Shown in pieces: positions 16,621-25,836 of a DNA stretch of 55,529 nt. Every line of letters starts with the position of its first letter. Within the stretch, counting starts at the first letter, position 1. This stretch comes from Gaoshiqia sediminis (GTDB lineage Bacteria > Bacteroidota > Bacteroidia > Bacteroidales > Prolixibacteraceae): positions 1 to 55,529 of the forward strand of contig NZ_JAPAAF010000029.1 of assembly GCF_025907915.1 (NCBI RefSeq), written 5' to 3'. Below the pieces are notes generated by a model that saw nothing but the letters and a program-made list of their open reading frames with translations, was not told the DNA's origin and ran no database searches. The position numbers were made by a program, and so were the translations under genes.

Positions 16621-17781
16621 ATGAAAATGAAAACTCTTGTGGCAGTTATTGCCTTGTTGGTTGGAATGCAAGCTGCTTTCGCCCAGAATACCGCTGAGGT
16701 GTTGATGAACTCTGATCAGAAATTAACGATTGGCGGCTATGCGCAAATCGATTATAACCAGAAATTCTCGTCGGATACCCGGTATAACGGAACGCTGGAT
16801 GTTCACCGTATGGTGCTCATGTTTGGTTACCGGTTCAACGAGAAAACCCAGTTTATTGCCGAAGTGGAATACGAGCATGTGCAGGAAGTATATATCGAAC
16901 AGGCATTCCTGAATTACCAGATCAACGACTGGCTGAACTTTCGAGGTGGCTTGATGCTGATCCCGATGGGGATTATCAATGAATATCATGAGCCGACTAC
17001 CTACAATGGGGTAGAGCGTCCGAACCTCGACAGTAATATCAATCCGACCACCTGGCGCGAAATCGGCGCCGGTTTCAGTGGCCGTTTTCAGGGCCTGAAC
17101 CTGAAATATCAGCTGTATGCGGTTAACGGTTTCAACGGCTACAATGGCGCCGGGACCCTGAAAGGAAGCAATGGTTTCCGCTCGGGGCGTCAGAAAGGCG
17201 CAGAGTCGTTTATGTCGAGCCCAAACCTGGCCACCAAGGTGGACTACTATGGTGTTCCGGGGCTGAAACTGGGCTTGAGCGGTTACTTTGGCAACACCCA
17301 ATCGACCTTGTACAATGGGCTGGGTAAGGATGACGCGCTTGCCGAAGCCAGAGCCGACTCATCAGTTGTGGGGATCAGCATGGTGGGGGTAGATGCTGCC
17401 TACTCGCTGAAAGGGCTGGTGCTGAAAGGGCAGTTGTACCACGCTTCCGTTAGCAATACCCGCGAGTACAATGCCTTCACCGGAAAAGATTTGGGAAGCG
17501 CCCTGTTTGGCTATTATGTGGAAGCGGGCTACGACTTGCTGAGCGCCAAAAACTCGGAGCAAAAGCTGGTCCCGTTTGTTCGCTTCGAACAGTACAACAC
17601 GCACCAAAAAACGGCTGGTATCGCCAAAAACGCGGCGTACGACCGCACCGACATCACAGCCGGTTTGGGGTGGTGGCTCACATCAGGCGCTGTGCTGAGA
17701 GCGGATGTGCAGTGGTTTGGCAACGAAGCCACCGATACGAAAACAAAGCAATTGAATTTGGGAATTGGAATTTGGTTCTGA
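16621..17781 (+). CDS. Outer-membrane porin (phosphate-selective porin O/P-like)
   Basis: A 386-aa protein with a signal peptide ending at about AAFAQ (residue 22). The rest is made of alternating polar/hydrophobic strands rich in Tyr and Gly, ends in IWF (an aromatic C-terminus typical of beta-barrels), and contains the porin-like middle GGLMLIPMG. It should form a diffusion pore in the outer membrane; the substrate is unknown. The frame is open further upstream, but ATG 16621 follows a good promoter and gives the signal peptide. The FMN-binding gene follows after one base, so the two are translationally coupled and probably act together. Confidence 0.85.
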   Translation: MKMKTLVAVIALLVGMQAAFAQNTAEVLMNSDQKLTIGGYAQIDYNQKFSSDTRYNGTLDVHRMVLMFGYRFNEKTQFIAEVEYEHVQEVYIEQAFLNYQINDWLNFRGGLMLIPMGIINEYHEPTTYNGVERPNLDSNINPTTWREIGAGFSGRFQGLNLKYQLYAVNGFNGYNGAGTLKGSNGFRSGRQKGAESFMSSPNLATKVDYYGVPGLKLGLSGYFGNTQSTLYNGLGKDDALAEARADSSVVGISMVGVDAAYSLKGLVLKGQLYHASVSNTREYNAFTGKDLGSALFGYYVEAGYDLLSAKNSEQKLVPFVRFEQYNTHQKTAGIAKNAAYDRTDITAGLGWWLTSGAVLRADVQWFGNEATDTKTKQLNLGIGIWF

Positions 17782-17782
17782 T

Positions 17783-18298
17783 ATGAAACAACGAATTTAC
17801 ATAGGGATACTGATAGCACTTTTTTTGACACTTCAGATGGATCTTTTCGGGCAGGACTCCGAAAAGATCCTCAAGGTGTTGAGCAAGGAGATGGAAATGC
17901 CGAAAAGCAAAATACAGCTGGAGGCCTGCAAGCTGAATGATTTGCTGAGAGAAAAAGTGGACGCCGTTTACAAACTTCAGGTTGAAGGGCAGCAGGAGGG
18001 ATATGTGATCCTGGCCAAGGGAATGGGACGCTATGACGAGTTTCGGTTTTTTCTGCTCACCGGGTTGGATAAGGCCACCGCAATGGTGCGGGTGGTGAAC
18101 TATATTTCGGACCACGGCGGCGAAATAAGCTCGAAGAAGTGGCTGGGACAGTTTGTTGGGTATAAAGGCGGCGAGCTGAAATATGGCGAAGATATTCAGG
18201 CCATCTCGGGTGCTACCATCTCGGCCCGCTCCATCACCAACCGGGTACACGAAATTGTGAGCCTGCTGAAAGAAACGGAAATACAGGCCGTTTACTAA
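17783..18298 (+). CDS. Exported FMN-binding domain protein
   Basis: A 171-aa protein with a signal peptide (hydrophobic residues 5-22) and one FMN-binding domain of the RnfG/NqrC type. The motif SGATIS (142-147) contains Thr145, the residue that in this family carries covalently bound FMN through a phosphoester link. It should sit in the periplasm and pass electrons. The start is ATG 17783, one base after the porin stop. No other Rnf or Nqr subunit is near, so the redox partner is unknown. Attachment of FMN would need an ApbE-type transferase, not present in this window. It converges on uup with a 2-nt gap. Confidence 0.85.
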   Translation: MKQRIYIGILIALFLTLQMDLFGQDSEKILKVLSKEMEMPKSKIQLEACKLNDLLREKVDAVYKLQVEGQQEGYVILAKGMGRYDEFRFFLLTGLDKATAMVRVVNYISDHGGEISSKKWLGQFVGYKGGELKYGEDIQAISGATISARSITNRVHEIVSLLKETEIQAVY

Positions 18299-18300
18299 GC

Positions 18301-20166
18301 TTATATTTTCTCGCTCAGTTCGAGCCAGCGCAATTCTTTCTCGTCCAGTTCGTCGGTCAGGGATGAATATCGCTGGCTTTTTTGCAGCAGTTCTTCCGGC
18401 GACAATTCGCCCGAGTTCATGATTTTTTCCAGAGATGCTTTTTCTCGTTCCAAACGATCGAGGTCTTGTTCCAGTTGCTCAAACTCGCGCTTTTCGTTAA
18501 AGGTCAGCTTTTGCGATTGCTTTTTGGGTTTTTCGCTTACCGCCTTCGGTGCGCTTGCCGCCGCTTCCGCCTTTTCCTGCTTTTCTTCTTCCTCTACGCT
18601 ATTGCGGTAAATGGTATAATTTCCCGGGAAATCCTTGATTTTGCCGTTCCCGTTGAAAACAAACAGGTGATCCACGATCTTGTCCATGAAGTAGCGGTCG
18701 TGCGAAACAATAATCACGCAGCCGTCAAAAACGGCCAGGTAATCTTCCAGCACGTTCAGGGTCATGATGTCCAAGTCGTTGGTTGGCTCATCGAGAATCA
18801 GGAAGTTGGGGTTTTGCATCAGTATGGTGCAGAGGTACAACCGGCGACGTTCGCCGCCACTGAGCTTGTCGATGGTATTGTACTGCGTTTCGGGCGGAAA
18901 CAGGAACCGGGTGAGCAGTTGGCTGGCGGTCATCTTGTTGCCGTCTTCAAATTGAATGACTTCGGCAATATTTTTAACCACGTCAATCACTTTGTCGGTT
19001 TCCCGAAAGGCGATTCCTTCCTGCCGGTAGTAGCCTATTTTTATGGTTTGGCCGATTTCAACGGTTCCGCTGTCGGCCTGAATGGCGCCGGTGATAACAT
19101 TCAGGAAGGTTGATTTCCCGGTACCGTTTTTGCCGACAATGCCGACTTTTTCAAATCGCGAGAACTTATAGGTAAAGTCCTCAATCAGTTTTAAGTCGCC
19201 ATACGCTTTCGAAACATGTTCCAACTCCAGTATTTTGCTGCCCATGCGCGAGGAGGCAATATTTAGGTCGATGCTATCGTCACGACGTTTGTAGCCCGCT
19301 TTTTCTTTCAGTTCATAAAACTGATCGACCCGGTATTTGGCTTTGTGGCTGCGGGCTTTGGGCATGCGCCGCATCCAGTCCAGTTCGGTGCGCAACAGGT
19401 TTTGTGCCTTTTCGGTCGATGCCTGTTGTTGTTCAATACGTTCCTGACGTTTTTCCAGGTAGTAGCTGTAGTTGCCCTGGTACGAATACACCTGATTTTG
19501 ATCGATCTCGATGATCTCATTGCACACCCGGTCCAAAAAATAACGGTCGTGCGTAACCATAAACAGGGTGCAGTTTGTCTTCTCCAGGTAATTTTCGAGC
19601 CATTCAATCATTTCCAGGTCGAGGTGGTTGGTTGGCTCATCCAGCATCAGCAAATCCGGTTCGTTTACCAGTACATTGGCCAGCGCCAGCCTTTTTTGTT
19701 GACCGCCCGAAAGTTCGCCTACCAGCTGGTCAAAATTGTCAATCTTTAGCTGGCTCAGGATTTGCTTCACTTTCACATCGAAGTCCCAGGCATGAAGCTC
19801 GTCCATTCGCGCTGACAGACGTTCTATTTCATTTTGCTGGTTGTGTTTTATGGCTGCTTCAAAATCGCGGACCACTTGCATCGTCGGATTTTCCGATTGC
19901 AGAGCTTGTTCCAGCACGGTCAGCGACGGATTTAAATCAGGCGCTTGCCGCAGATACCCAATCCGTACATCTTTGGTTTGTATGATTTTACCATCGTCAG
20001 GCGTGTCGTTACCCGCTAAAATTTCCATCAGGGTGGTTTTCCCGGCGCCGTTTTTGGCAATCAGGGCAACTTTTTGGTCTTTAAATATGGTGAAGGAAAT
20101 ATTTTCAAAGAGCATGAAATCGGCGTAGCGCTTTGAAATTTGTTCAGCCTGAATGTAGGGGGTCAT
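18301..20166 (-). CDS. uup: ABC-F family ATPase Uup
   Basis: A 621-aa soluble protein with two ABC domains and no membrane part. The first domain has Walker A NGAGKTT (39-45), the signature LSGGQQKR and Walker B LLMLDEPTNHLD; the second has Walker A NGTGKST, LSGGERRR and FLILDEPTNDLD. The linker holds the WMRRMPKAR motif that marks Uup among ABC-F proteins, and the last 80 residues form a coiled coil (EKREFEQLEQDLDRLE), also typical of Uup. Uup acts at the ribosome and on branched DNA intermediates. It is divergent from nth and separated from its start by 84 nt. Confidence 0.93.
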   Translation of the reverse strand: MTPYIQAEQISKRYADFMLFENISFTIFKDQKVALIAKNGAGKTTLMEILAGNDTPDDGKIIQTKDVRIGYLRQAPDLNPSLTVLEQALQSENPTMQVVRDFEAAIKHNQQNEIERLSARMDELHAWDFDVKVKQILSQLKIDNFDQLVGELSGGQQKRLALANVLVNEPDLLMLDEPTNHLDLEMIEWLENYLEKTNCTLFMVTHDRYFLDRVCNEIIEIDQNQVYSYQGNYSYYLEKRQERIEQQQASTEKAQNLLRTELDWMRRMPKARSHKAKYRVDQFYELKEKAGYKRRDDSIDLNIASSRMGSKILELEHVSKAYGDLKLIEDFTYKFSRFEKVGIVGKNGTGKSTFLNVITGAIQADSGTVEIGQTIKIGYYRQEGIAFRETDKVIDVVKNIAEVIQFEDGNKMTASQLLTRFLFPPETQYNTIDKLSGGERRRLYLCTILMQNPNFLILDEPTNDLDIMTLNVLEDYLAVFDGCVIIVSHDRYFMDKIVDHLFVFNGNGKIKDFPGNYTIYRNSVEEEEKQEKAEAAASAPKAVSEKPKKQSQKLTFNEKREFEQLEQDLDRLEREKASLEKIMNSGELSPEELLQKSQRYSSLTDELDEKELRWLELSEKI

Positions 20167-20198
20167 GTCAAATTTGTTTTGCGCAAAAATAGGAATAA

Positions 20199-20229
20199 TT
20201 TGTTTGGTAAGCGGGATGGTTTATTTTTG
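20199..20229 (+). promoter_or_regulatory. Promoter of nth
   Basis: TTTG (20199-20202), a 19-bp spacer and TATTTTTG (20222-20229) match the Bacteroidota consensus. Transcription should begin near 20236, about 15 nt before the nth ATG. Confidence 0.65.
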
Positions 20230-20250
20230 TTCGTTCTGAAAGAACTGAAC

Positions 20251-20898
20251 ATGCAAAAGAAAGAACGCTACCAGAAGGTGATCGGGTATTTCCGGCAGGC
20301 CATGCCCATTGCCGAAACCGAATTACATTATACAAATCCCTACGAATTGTTGGTTGCCGTTATCCTATCGGCCCAGTGTACCGACAAGCGCGTGAACCAG
20401 ATTACACCCGACTTTTTCAAGCGGTTTCCCAAACCGGAGCTGCTGGCCGAGGTGGATGCAGCCGAAGTGTTCGATTATATCCGGTCGTGTTCCTATCCGA
20501 ATAACAAAGCCAAACATTTGGTGGGCATGGCCCGCATGTTGGTGAACGATTTTAAGGGAGTAGTTCCCGATGATGTGAACGAACTGCAGAAGTTGCCGGG
20601 CGTGGGCCGAAAAACTGCCAATGTAATTGCATCGGTGGTTTACGAGAAGCCCGCCTTTGCCGTGGATACGCATGTGTTCCGGGTAGCGGCGCGCATTGGG
20701 CTTACCACCAATGCCAAAACCCCCCTCGAAACAGAAAAGCAATTGATGAAGTATTTTCCGGAGGAATTGGTTCCATTGGCCCATCATTGGTTGATTTTAC
20801 ATGGCCGCTACACCTGCCTGGCCCGAAAGCCGAAGTGCTCAACCTGCGGACTGAAAGATTTCTGCAACTACTTTGCAGAACAGGAGAAAAACAAGTAA
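20251..20898 (+). CDS. nth: Endonuclease III
   Basis: A 215-aa DNA glycosylase/AP lyase for oxidised pyrimidines in base excision repair. The helix-hairpin-helix LPGVGRKTANV (115-125) holds the catalytic Lys121, FAVDTHVFRV holds Asp139, and the [4Fe-4S] loop uses Cys189, Cys196, Cys199 and Cys205 (C-x6-C-x2-C-x5-C). Length and all key residues are as in the family. The frame is open upstream, but ATG 20251 follows the promoter and starts at the usual family position. Confidence 0.96.
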   Translation: MQKKERYQKVIGYFRQAMPIAETELHYTNPYELLVAVILSAQCTDKRVNQITPDFFKRFPKPELLAEVDAAEVFDYIRSCSYPNNKAKHLVGMARMLVNDFKGVVPDDVNELQKLPGVGRKTANVIASVVYEKPAFAVDTHVFRVAARIGLTTNAKTPLETEKQLMKYFPEELVPLAHHWLILHGRYTCLARKPKCSTCGLKDFCNYFAEQEKNK

Positions 20899-21003
20899 GG
20901 TTGATTAAGCATGACCGGATTTAAGAGAAAGTGTCCGGACATGCCATGTTAAGCAGACTTTAAGTGTTGGTCGTTACACCGGTAAAAAAACAGGGAGGAG
21001 TAC

Positions 21004-21033
21004 TTTGATTTTTTTCCAAACTTTGTACATTTG
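21004..21033 (+). promoter_or_regulatory. Promoter of the ferredoxin gene
   Basis: TTTG (21004-21007), 18 bp, then TACATTTG (21026-21033). Transcription should begin near 21040, giving a leader of about 25 nt before the ATG at 21065. Confidence 0.6.
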
Positions 21034-21052
21034 CTGGTAATCTCTAACTTAA

Positions 21053-21235
<183 letters not shown>

Positions 21236-21257
21236 TCCCGGACAGCATAAAAAATTC

Positions 21258-21285
21258 GCCCGTCAATCAGTTGGCGGGCTTTTTT
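21258..21285 (+). terminator. Terminator of the ferredoxin gene
   Basis: GCCCGTCAA (21258-21266) pairs with TTGGCGGGC (21271-21279, one G-T pair) across a TCAG loop and is followed by six T residues. Confidence 0.9.
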
Positions 21286-21346
21286 CTTTCCAAAAATTGT
21301 AACTTTATGGAATAATTCTTGTCTATAATGTTGTAAAGAGATAAAT

Positions 21347-21694
21347 ATGAGGGCAAAAATTTTACTTCTTCTTTTCATACTTATTGGATTTACAGCATTT
21401 TCGCAGCCCGGTGTGGTTACCACCGACGCGGAAAAGCCCTACCGGATTGAGAAAATATTTCCCAATCCGATCAATGATTATGTTTTTGTGGAGATTGAAG
21501 CTGTTGATTATGCCACCGCCCGTTTTGAGTTGTTGGATATTATGGGGAATAGGGTTCAGCAGTGGGAACCCATGCGAATTATTCCCGGTGCGCAACGGGT
21601 ACGGTTGGATATCAAAAATTTACATTCGGGGGTTTACCTGTTTCGGGCAAAGATCGGCGACGAGAACATTGTCCTTCGTGTACGGAAGGTTTAA
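21347..21694 (+). CDS. Small secreted protein consisting of a T9SS sorting domain
   Basis: A 115-aa protein: signal peptide (residues 1-19, ending AFSQ), a linker of about 17 residues, then a type A C-terminal sorting domain of the type IX secretion system with the usual marks FPNPINDYVFVEIE, ELLDIMGNRV and LHSGVYLFRAKIGD, ending LRVRKV. Sorting domains normally ride on large cargo; here there is almost no cargo. It could be a remnant of a larger gene or a small surface protein of its own. The start ATG 21347 lies 11 nt after a weak A-rich leader. It converges on the DUF5686 gene. Confidence 0.8.
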   Translation: MRAKILLLLFILIGFTAFSQPGVVTTDAEKPYRIEKIFPNPINDYVFVEIEAVDYATARFELLDIMGNRVQQWEPMRIIPGAQRVRLDIKNLHSGVYLFRAKIGDENIVLRVRKV

Positions 21695-21698
21695 AATG

Positions 21699-24221
21699 TT
21701 AGAGGCCGATTTCAAATTTTGCCCGGATACCGAATGATGGGGCACCTATTGCCGATGATGGACTTACCCGCCAGATGGCTTCCACCCGAAACATGCTCAG
21801 AATATTTTCAACTCCGGCGCCAAGTTCCACATAGGGATTCTTCATGTTTGTAATGGCAGATGGAAATGCCACCACTTCCTGATGTTTTTCGCTCAACGTA
21901 CCAATCATCATTTTACTGGAGAAAACCTCCCGCAGGCCTGTTTTTCGTAGCAGTGGCAAGCGGCGAAAGATAAATCCGTTCGAGTGATATTCCAGGTAGG
22001 TATGCACGTATTTATCGTGTACAAATTCCAGGTAGTTCAGTAAGTTAAAGTCATACGAATACCAACCAAAAGTTTCGTTGCCCCGCGGTATGTCGAGCAT
22101 CGTGTAGGGCAGTTTTCCAAGGTATGCGCCAGCTTCAACCGCGTAGTCGAACCGGCTTTGTCCCAGGTTTATTTCTTGTTTTACTGTAGCGCCCAGCTTG
22201 CCGTAGAAATTCGATTCATCCGCATAAAATACTTGCCCGCCTCCGATCATAACATGTACAATAGGGAATTCGGTGCCCATGTAAAGCCTTAAAAATCCGT
22301 TGTCGATAAGTTTTTCTTCGCGTGACCAACGGGTATCTATACTTATTTCAACGGCACTGACGGAATTTAGCGGGAGATCATTTCTGAAAAACGGATAGAA
22401 CTCAGGCGATTCGTGTTTGGTGTAGTTGAAGGCTAATTTCTGTGATAGTCCGGGGTGCCATTCGTGTTCATATATGGCGTTAAGCTTTTGTTCCCGGTAA
22501 ATTTCATCCAATTGGTCATGTTTCAATAATTGCGAAACCAGGTTGTTTTCCGTCGGACTAAAGGCATTCTCGTACAGGTTGAGGATTTTCTCATTTTCGC
22601 CATGACGAATCATCTTGTCATCATAAGAGATTTTCATCACCCGGCGGTTGATAGTGGGAAATTTATAGCCAAACCCCAACATGCCGTTGACTTTTTTATT
22701 ACGAGTCCCGTAACCGATTCCGCCCCAGATCATCTTGTTCTTACTGATTTCTTCGCTGGTGCGCGCACCCACAAAGAAATGATAATTTTCCACTTTATTG
22801 GTGTTAAAAAAACTGGTAAATGGCCCCAGCTCAATCTTGCCAATATCATAGTAGCTGGTCATCGACATGCGAGCCAGGTTATTGGCGCGTTTTATTGCTT
22901 TGAGTTGCGTGATGGAGTCAATAACCCGGTTGGCCATGATCTCTTTTTCGGTTAAATCTTCCAACCTGTTCGCAGCCCAAAAAAGCGAATCCCGGTTATG
23001 GGTTTCGGGGAGTTTAACGGTTTCGTAGCGGGCTTTTGGCTTACTGAGTTCAATTTCATCCCTGGGATTGATGGTTACCTGGTCGATATTGGCTGTTTGC
23101 GTATAAAATAAGGATAACCTTTTGGCATCCGGTTTTTGGGTTTTAAAGGGGATGTAATCAAACAAAGCGTCGATTTGAACCCGTTTGAAAAATGGGGTGG
23201 TATCGTTCACAAATGTGTAGTTGCTTTTCAATCGCAGGCTTTTTAAAAAGTTGATATTGCTGGTTTGCGATAAATCCCCGTCAATTTCAACAATCGAATA
23301 ATATTGATTTTCAACCAGAAAATAACCTTTCAGCGTGTTTTCTCCGGTACGGCGCGGTTGGTAGTTGACCCGGTAGATTTTGTGGCTGTTTACCAGCAGG
23401 CTGTCCGCCAGAAAATATTTGTAGTAAAACCAACCATTTCCGGCAATAGGGCTTACGAAGTTTTGCGTGAACAGGTTGATAAAGTTATCGTAGTAGTTCA
23501 CCTCCAGGTCGAGAGCGCTGGTATAGCCCGCAATTTCCAGCTCGTTCAATATACCAACACCCGATGTCCTGTCGGCAATAACGGTTGACTTTTGCAGCGG
23601 CGGATTCTTTTGGACTTCGTTAAATGCCAATTGCTCCGAAAAATACAGGGGCAAATAGCGCGAGCTGTCGGGCGCTGTTTTAAAAACCTGTTGGTTGTTC
23701 CGGAAAGGTTTCGACTCAATGATTTTGTCCGTTACATGGTTGATCTGGTATTCCCATTTGGTATATTTCCGGTACGAGTATTTTGTAAACTGTTCCGGAT
23801 TATTCTTGTCCTTATTATGTTGGATTTGTTGAAAAAGCCTGCGCATGGGGCCTTCATCCGGGGCAACTTTTATTTCGGAGATATCGAAGGTTTCCGGTTT
23901 CAGTTGGACCGAAAGTGAGGATAATATTGTTCGTGGAATAATTTTTTCGGACGAGCGATAACCAATGGCTGAAAAAACTAAGGTATCTGTGCTTGCGGGA
24001 TATTTCATCCGGTAAATACCCAATGTATCTGTCGTGGTTCCGGTCACTGAATTCTTAATCACAATATTGACATACGGAATCGGTTCTCCGGTTTGGCTGT
24101 CGGTAACAGTCCCGCTAAGAATTGATTGTTGAGAAAAGGTCTTTCCACCAATAAGTAGTAAGATCACCAAATGGATGAAGCGTAAGGCTAAATATCCAGA
24201 TGACAAGCTCTGTTTTTGCAT
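21699..24221 (-). CDS. DUF5686 outer-membrane protein with carboxypeptidase-like regulatory domain
   Basis: An 840-aa protein with a signal peptide (residues 12-31), then a carboxypeptidase-regulatory-like beta-sandwich at about 32-115 (SGTVTDSQTGEPIPYVNIVI), then the large DUF5686 region ending in a beta-barrel of many Tyr/Phe-rich strands. The last strand ends in FEIGL, as expected for an outer-membrane barrel. Such proteins are common in Bacteroidota; their function is unsettled. It lacks the TonB-plug domain, so it is not a SusC receptor. It has a gene-free stretch of 354 bp on its upstream side. Confidence 0.85.
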   Translation of the reverse strand: MQKQSLSSGYLALRFIHLVILLLIGGKTFSQQSILSGTVTDSQTGEPIPYVNIVIKNSVTGTTTDTLGIYRMKYPASTDTLVFSAIGYRSSEKIIPRTILSSLSVQLKPETFDISEIKVAPDEGPMRRLFQQIQHNKDKNNPEQFTKYSYRKYTKWEYQINHVTDKIIESKPFRNNQQVFKTAPDSSRYLPLYFSEQLAFNEVQKNPPLQKSTVIADRTSGVGILNELEIAGYTSALDLEVNYYDNFINLFTQNFVSPIAGNGWFYYKYFLADSLLVNSHKIYRVNYQPRRTGENTLKGYFLVENQYYSIVEIDGDLSQTSNINFLKSLRLKSNYTFVNDTTPFFKRVQIDALFDYIPFKTQKPDAKRLSLFYTQTANIDQVTINPRDEIELSKPKARYETVKLPETHNRDSLFWAANRLEDLTEKEIMANRVIDSITQLKAIKRANNLARMSMTSYYDIGKIELGPFTSFFNTNKVENYHFFVGARTSEEISKNKMIWGGIGYGTRNKKVNGMLGFGYKFPTINRRVMKISYDDKMIRHGENEKILNLYENAFSPTENNLVSQLLKHDQLDEIYREQKLNAIYEHEWHPGLSQKLAFNYTKHESPEFYPFFRNDLPLNSVSAVEISIDTRWSREEKLIDNGFLRLYMGTEFPIVHVMIGGGQVFYADESNFYGKLGATVKQEINLGQSRFDYAVEAGAYLGKLPYTMLDIPRGNETFGWYSYDFNLLNYLEFVHDKYVHTYLEYHSNGFIFRRLPLLRKTGLREVFSSKMMIGTLSEKHQEVVAFPSAITNMKNPYVELGAGVENILSMFRVEAIWRVSPSSAIGAPSFGIRAKFEIGL

Positions 24222-24575
24222 GTTCAGTTTTCTGTTTCAGTATTACACAGCTTTCGAAAGGAAGCATGCTTGGCTGTAAACAAGCTTCGTTTGAAAGGCC
24301 GCGTAAAGTTGAATAAAAAATCAGTAGGATGTTTATAAAATAGTTTTTTTACGGCTGATGATTAAATATGCTTTTATTTCGGCCTTTTGCCGAAGGGAAA
24401 GTCACAGGGCGGAGCGCCAAATCAATCGATAAGTTTGCGTTGAGATTATGCAGATGACAACTTTTGTTTGCATTTGTAAAGTGGATTTCCGAACTTAAAT
24501 AAAAATTGCACGATATGATCTTAAACAGCATTTTAGTTCGGTGACAATGATTAACTTGTAATAAAGATTAGCCAG
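24222..24575. other. Gene-free spacer between divergent genes
   Basis: I see no gene. A small stem TTCGGC/GCCGAA (24378-24394) and a GAAGC/GCTTC stem near 24260-24288 are the only structures. It must hold the promoters of the DUF5686 gene and of hutI, but no clear -33/-7 pair is visible. Confidence 0.4.
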
Positions 24576-25823
24576 ATGAGAATAGTTTTGGAGAATATAA
24601 AAGAGTTGGTTCAGGTGGCAGATTGTACCGTAAAATATAAAGCAGGACAGGATATGTCCGTTTTAAATGTTATGCGGGATGCCTATTTGGTCATGCGGGA
24701 TGGGATCATCGAAGGCTTTGGGCCGATGGACCACCTGAACGATGAGAAATTGGACAATGACGTGTTAATGGAATTGGATTGCTCCGGGAGATTGGTGTTC
24801 CCGGCGTATTGCGATCCACATACGCATCTGGTTTTTCCGGCCAGCCGCGAACAGGAATTTGTTGATCGCATCAACGGACTGTCTTATCAGGAAATTGCCC
24901 GGCGGGGTGGCGGTATTTTAAATTCGGCCAAAACGTTACAGGCTTATAGCGAAGATGAGTTGTTTGATGCTTCGATGAAGCGGCTGCACGAAATTGCTTT
25001 GCTGGGTACCGGGGCTTTGGAGATAAAGAGTGGTTACGGATTGACCACCGAAAGCGAGCTGAAAATGCTACGGGTAATCCGTCGGTTGAAGGAAACCAGC
25101 CCAATGGTCATCAAATCAACATTTCTCGGGGCACATGCCATTCCTGAAATCTATTTGTCCGACCGGCAGAAGTATATCGAAATGATAGTCCATGAGATGA
25201 TTCCGCAGGTTGCTGCCGAAGAGCTGGCTGATTACATCGATGTGTTTTGCGACCTGGGATTCTTCACGCCGATTGAAACCGAGCAAATACTGATGGCAGG
25301 GATTAAATACGGACTGCGCCCAAAAATTCATGCCAATGAATTAGGATTTAGCGGGGGCGTTCAGGTGGGGGTAAAATACAATGCGCTTTCGGTTGACCAT
25401 CTGGAATATGTGGGCGACGATGAAATCCAGTTTCTAAAGGGCACGGAAACGATGCCGGTCGTCCTTCCCGGAGCAGCTTTTTTCCTGAATATGCCCCAGT
25501 CGCCTGTTCGGCAGATGATTACAGCCGGACTTCCGGTTGCTTTGGCTTCCGATTTTAATCCAGGTTCTTCACCTTCGGGAAATATGAACTTTGTGCAATC
25601 ACTGGGGTGCATCAATTATAAAATGACACCTGAAGAAACCGTCAATGCAACAACAATCAATGCTGCTTACGCGATGGGGGTTGAAGGTATATGCGGAAGT
25701 ATTTGCGAAGGAAAACTTGGTAATTTGTTTATCACCCGCGAATTACCTGGTTATGCTTCGGTTCCCTATTATTTTGGAAGTAACCTGATCGAAACCGTTA
25801 TCCTCGACGGAGAATTTATCTAA
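24576..25823 (+). CDS. hutI: Imidazolonepropionase
   Basis: A 415-aa amidohydrolase that opens the ring of imidazolonepropionate to give formiminoglutamate, step three of histidine breakdown. The metal motif DPHTH has His82 and His84, followed by FPASREQEF, GGGILNSA and, in the middle, HANELG and the VDHLEY strand that supply further metal and substrate ligands. Length and motifs match the family. The following gene, ftcD, is 13 nt away and handles the product. Histidase and urocanase are not in the window. Confidence 0.95.
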   Translation: MRIVLENIKELVQVADCTVKYKAGQDMSVLNVMRDAYLVMRDGIIEGFGPMDHLNDEKLDNDVLMELDCSGRLVFPAYCDPHTHLVFPASREQEFVDRINGLSYQEIARRGGGILNSAKTLQAYSEDELFDASMKRLHEIALLGTGALEIKSGYGLTTESELKMLRVIRRLKETSPMVIKSTFLGAHAIPEIYLSDRQKYIEMIVHEMIPQVAAEELADYIDVFCDLGFFTPIETEQILMAGIKYGLRPKIHANELGFSGGVQVGVKYNALSVDHLEYVGDDEIQFLKGTETMPVVLPGAAFFLNMPQSPVRQMITAGLPVALASDFNPGSSPSGNMNFVQSLGCINYKMTPEETVNATTINAAYAMGVEGICGSICEGKLGNLFITRELPGYASVPYYFGSNLIETVILDGEFI

Positions 25824-25836
25824 ACTACCTAGTTGT

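Noticed and set aside
17678-18250. 190-codon minus-strand ORF opposite the FMN-binding gene
   Set aside because: It is a shadow of two well-supported genes on the other strand.
18382-19113. 243-codon plus-strand ORF opposite uup
   Set aside because: Reverse-frame shadow of a strongly conserved ABC-F gene.
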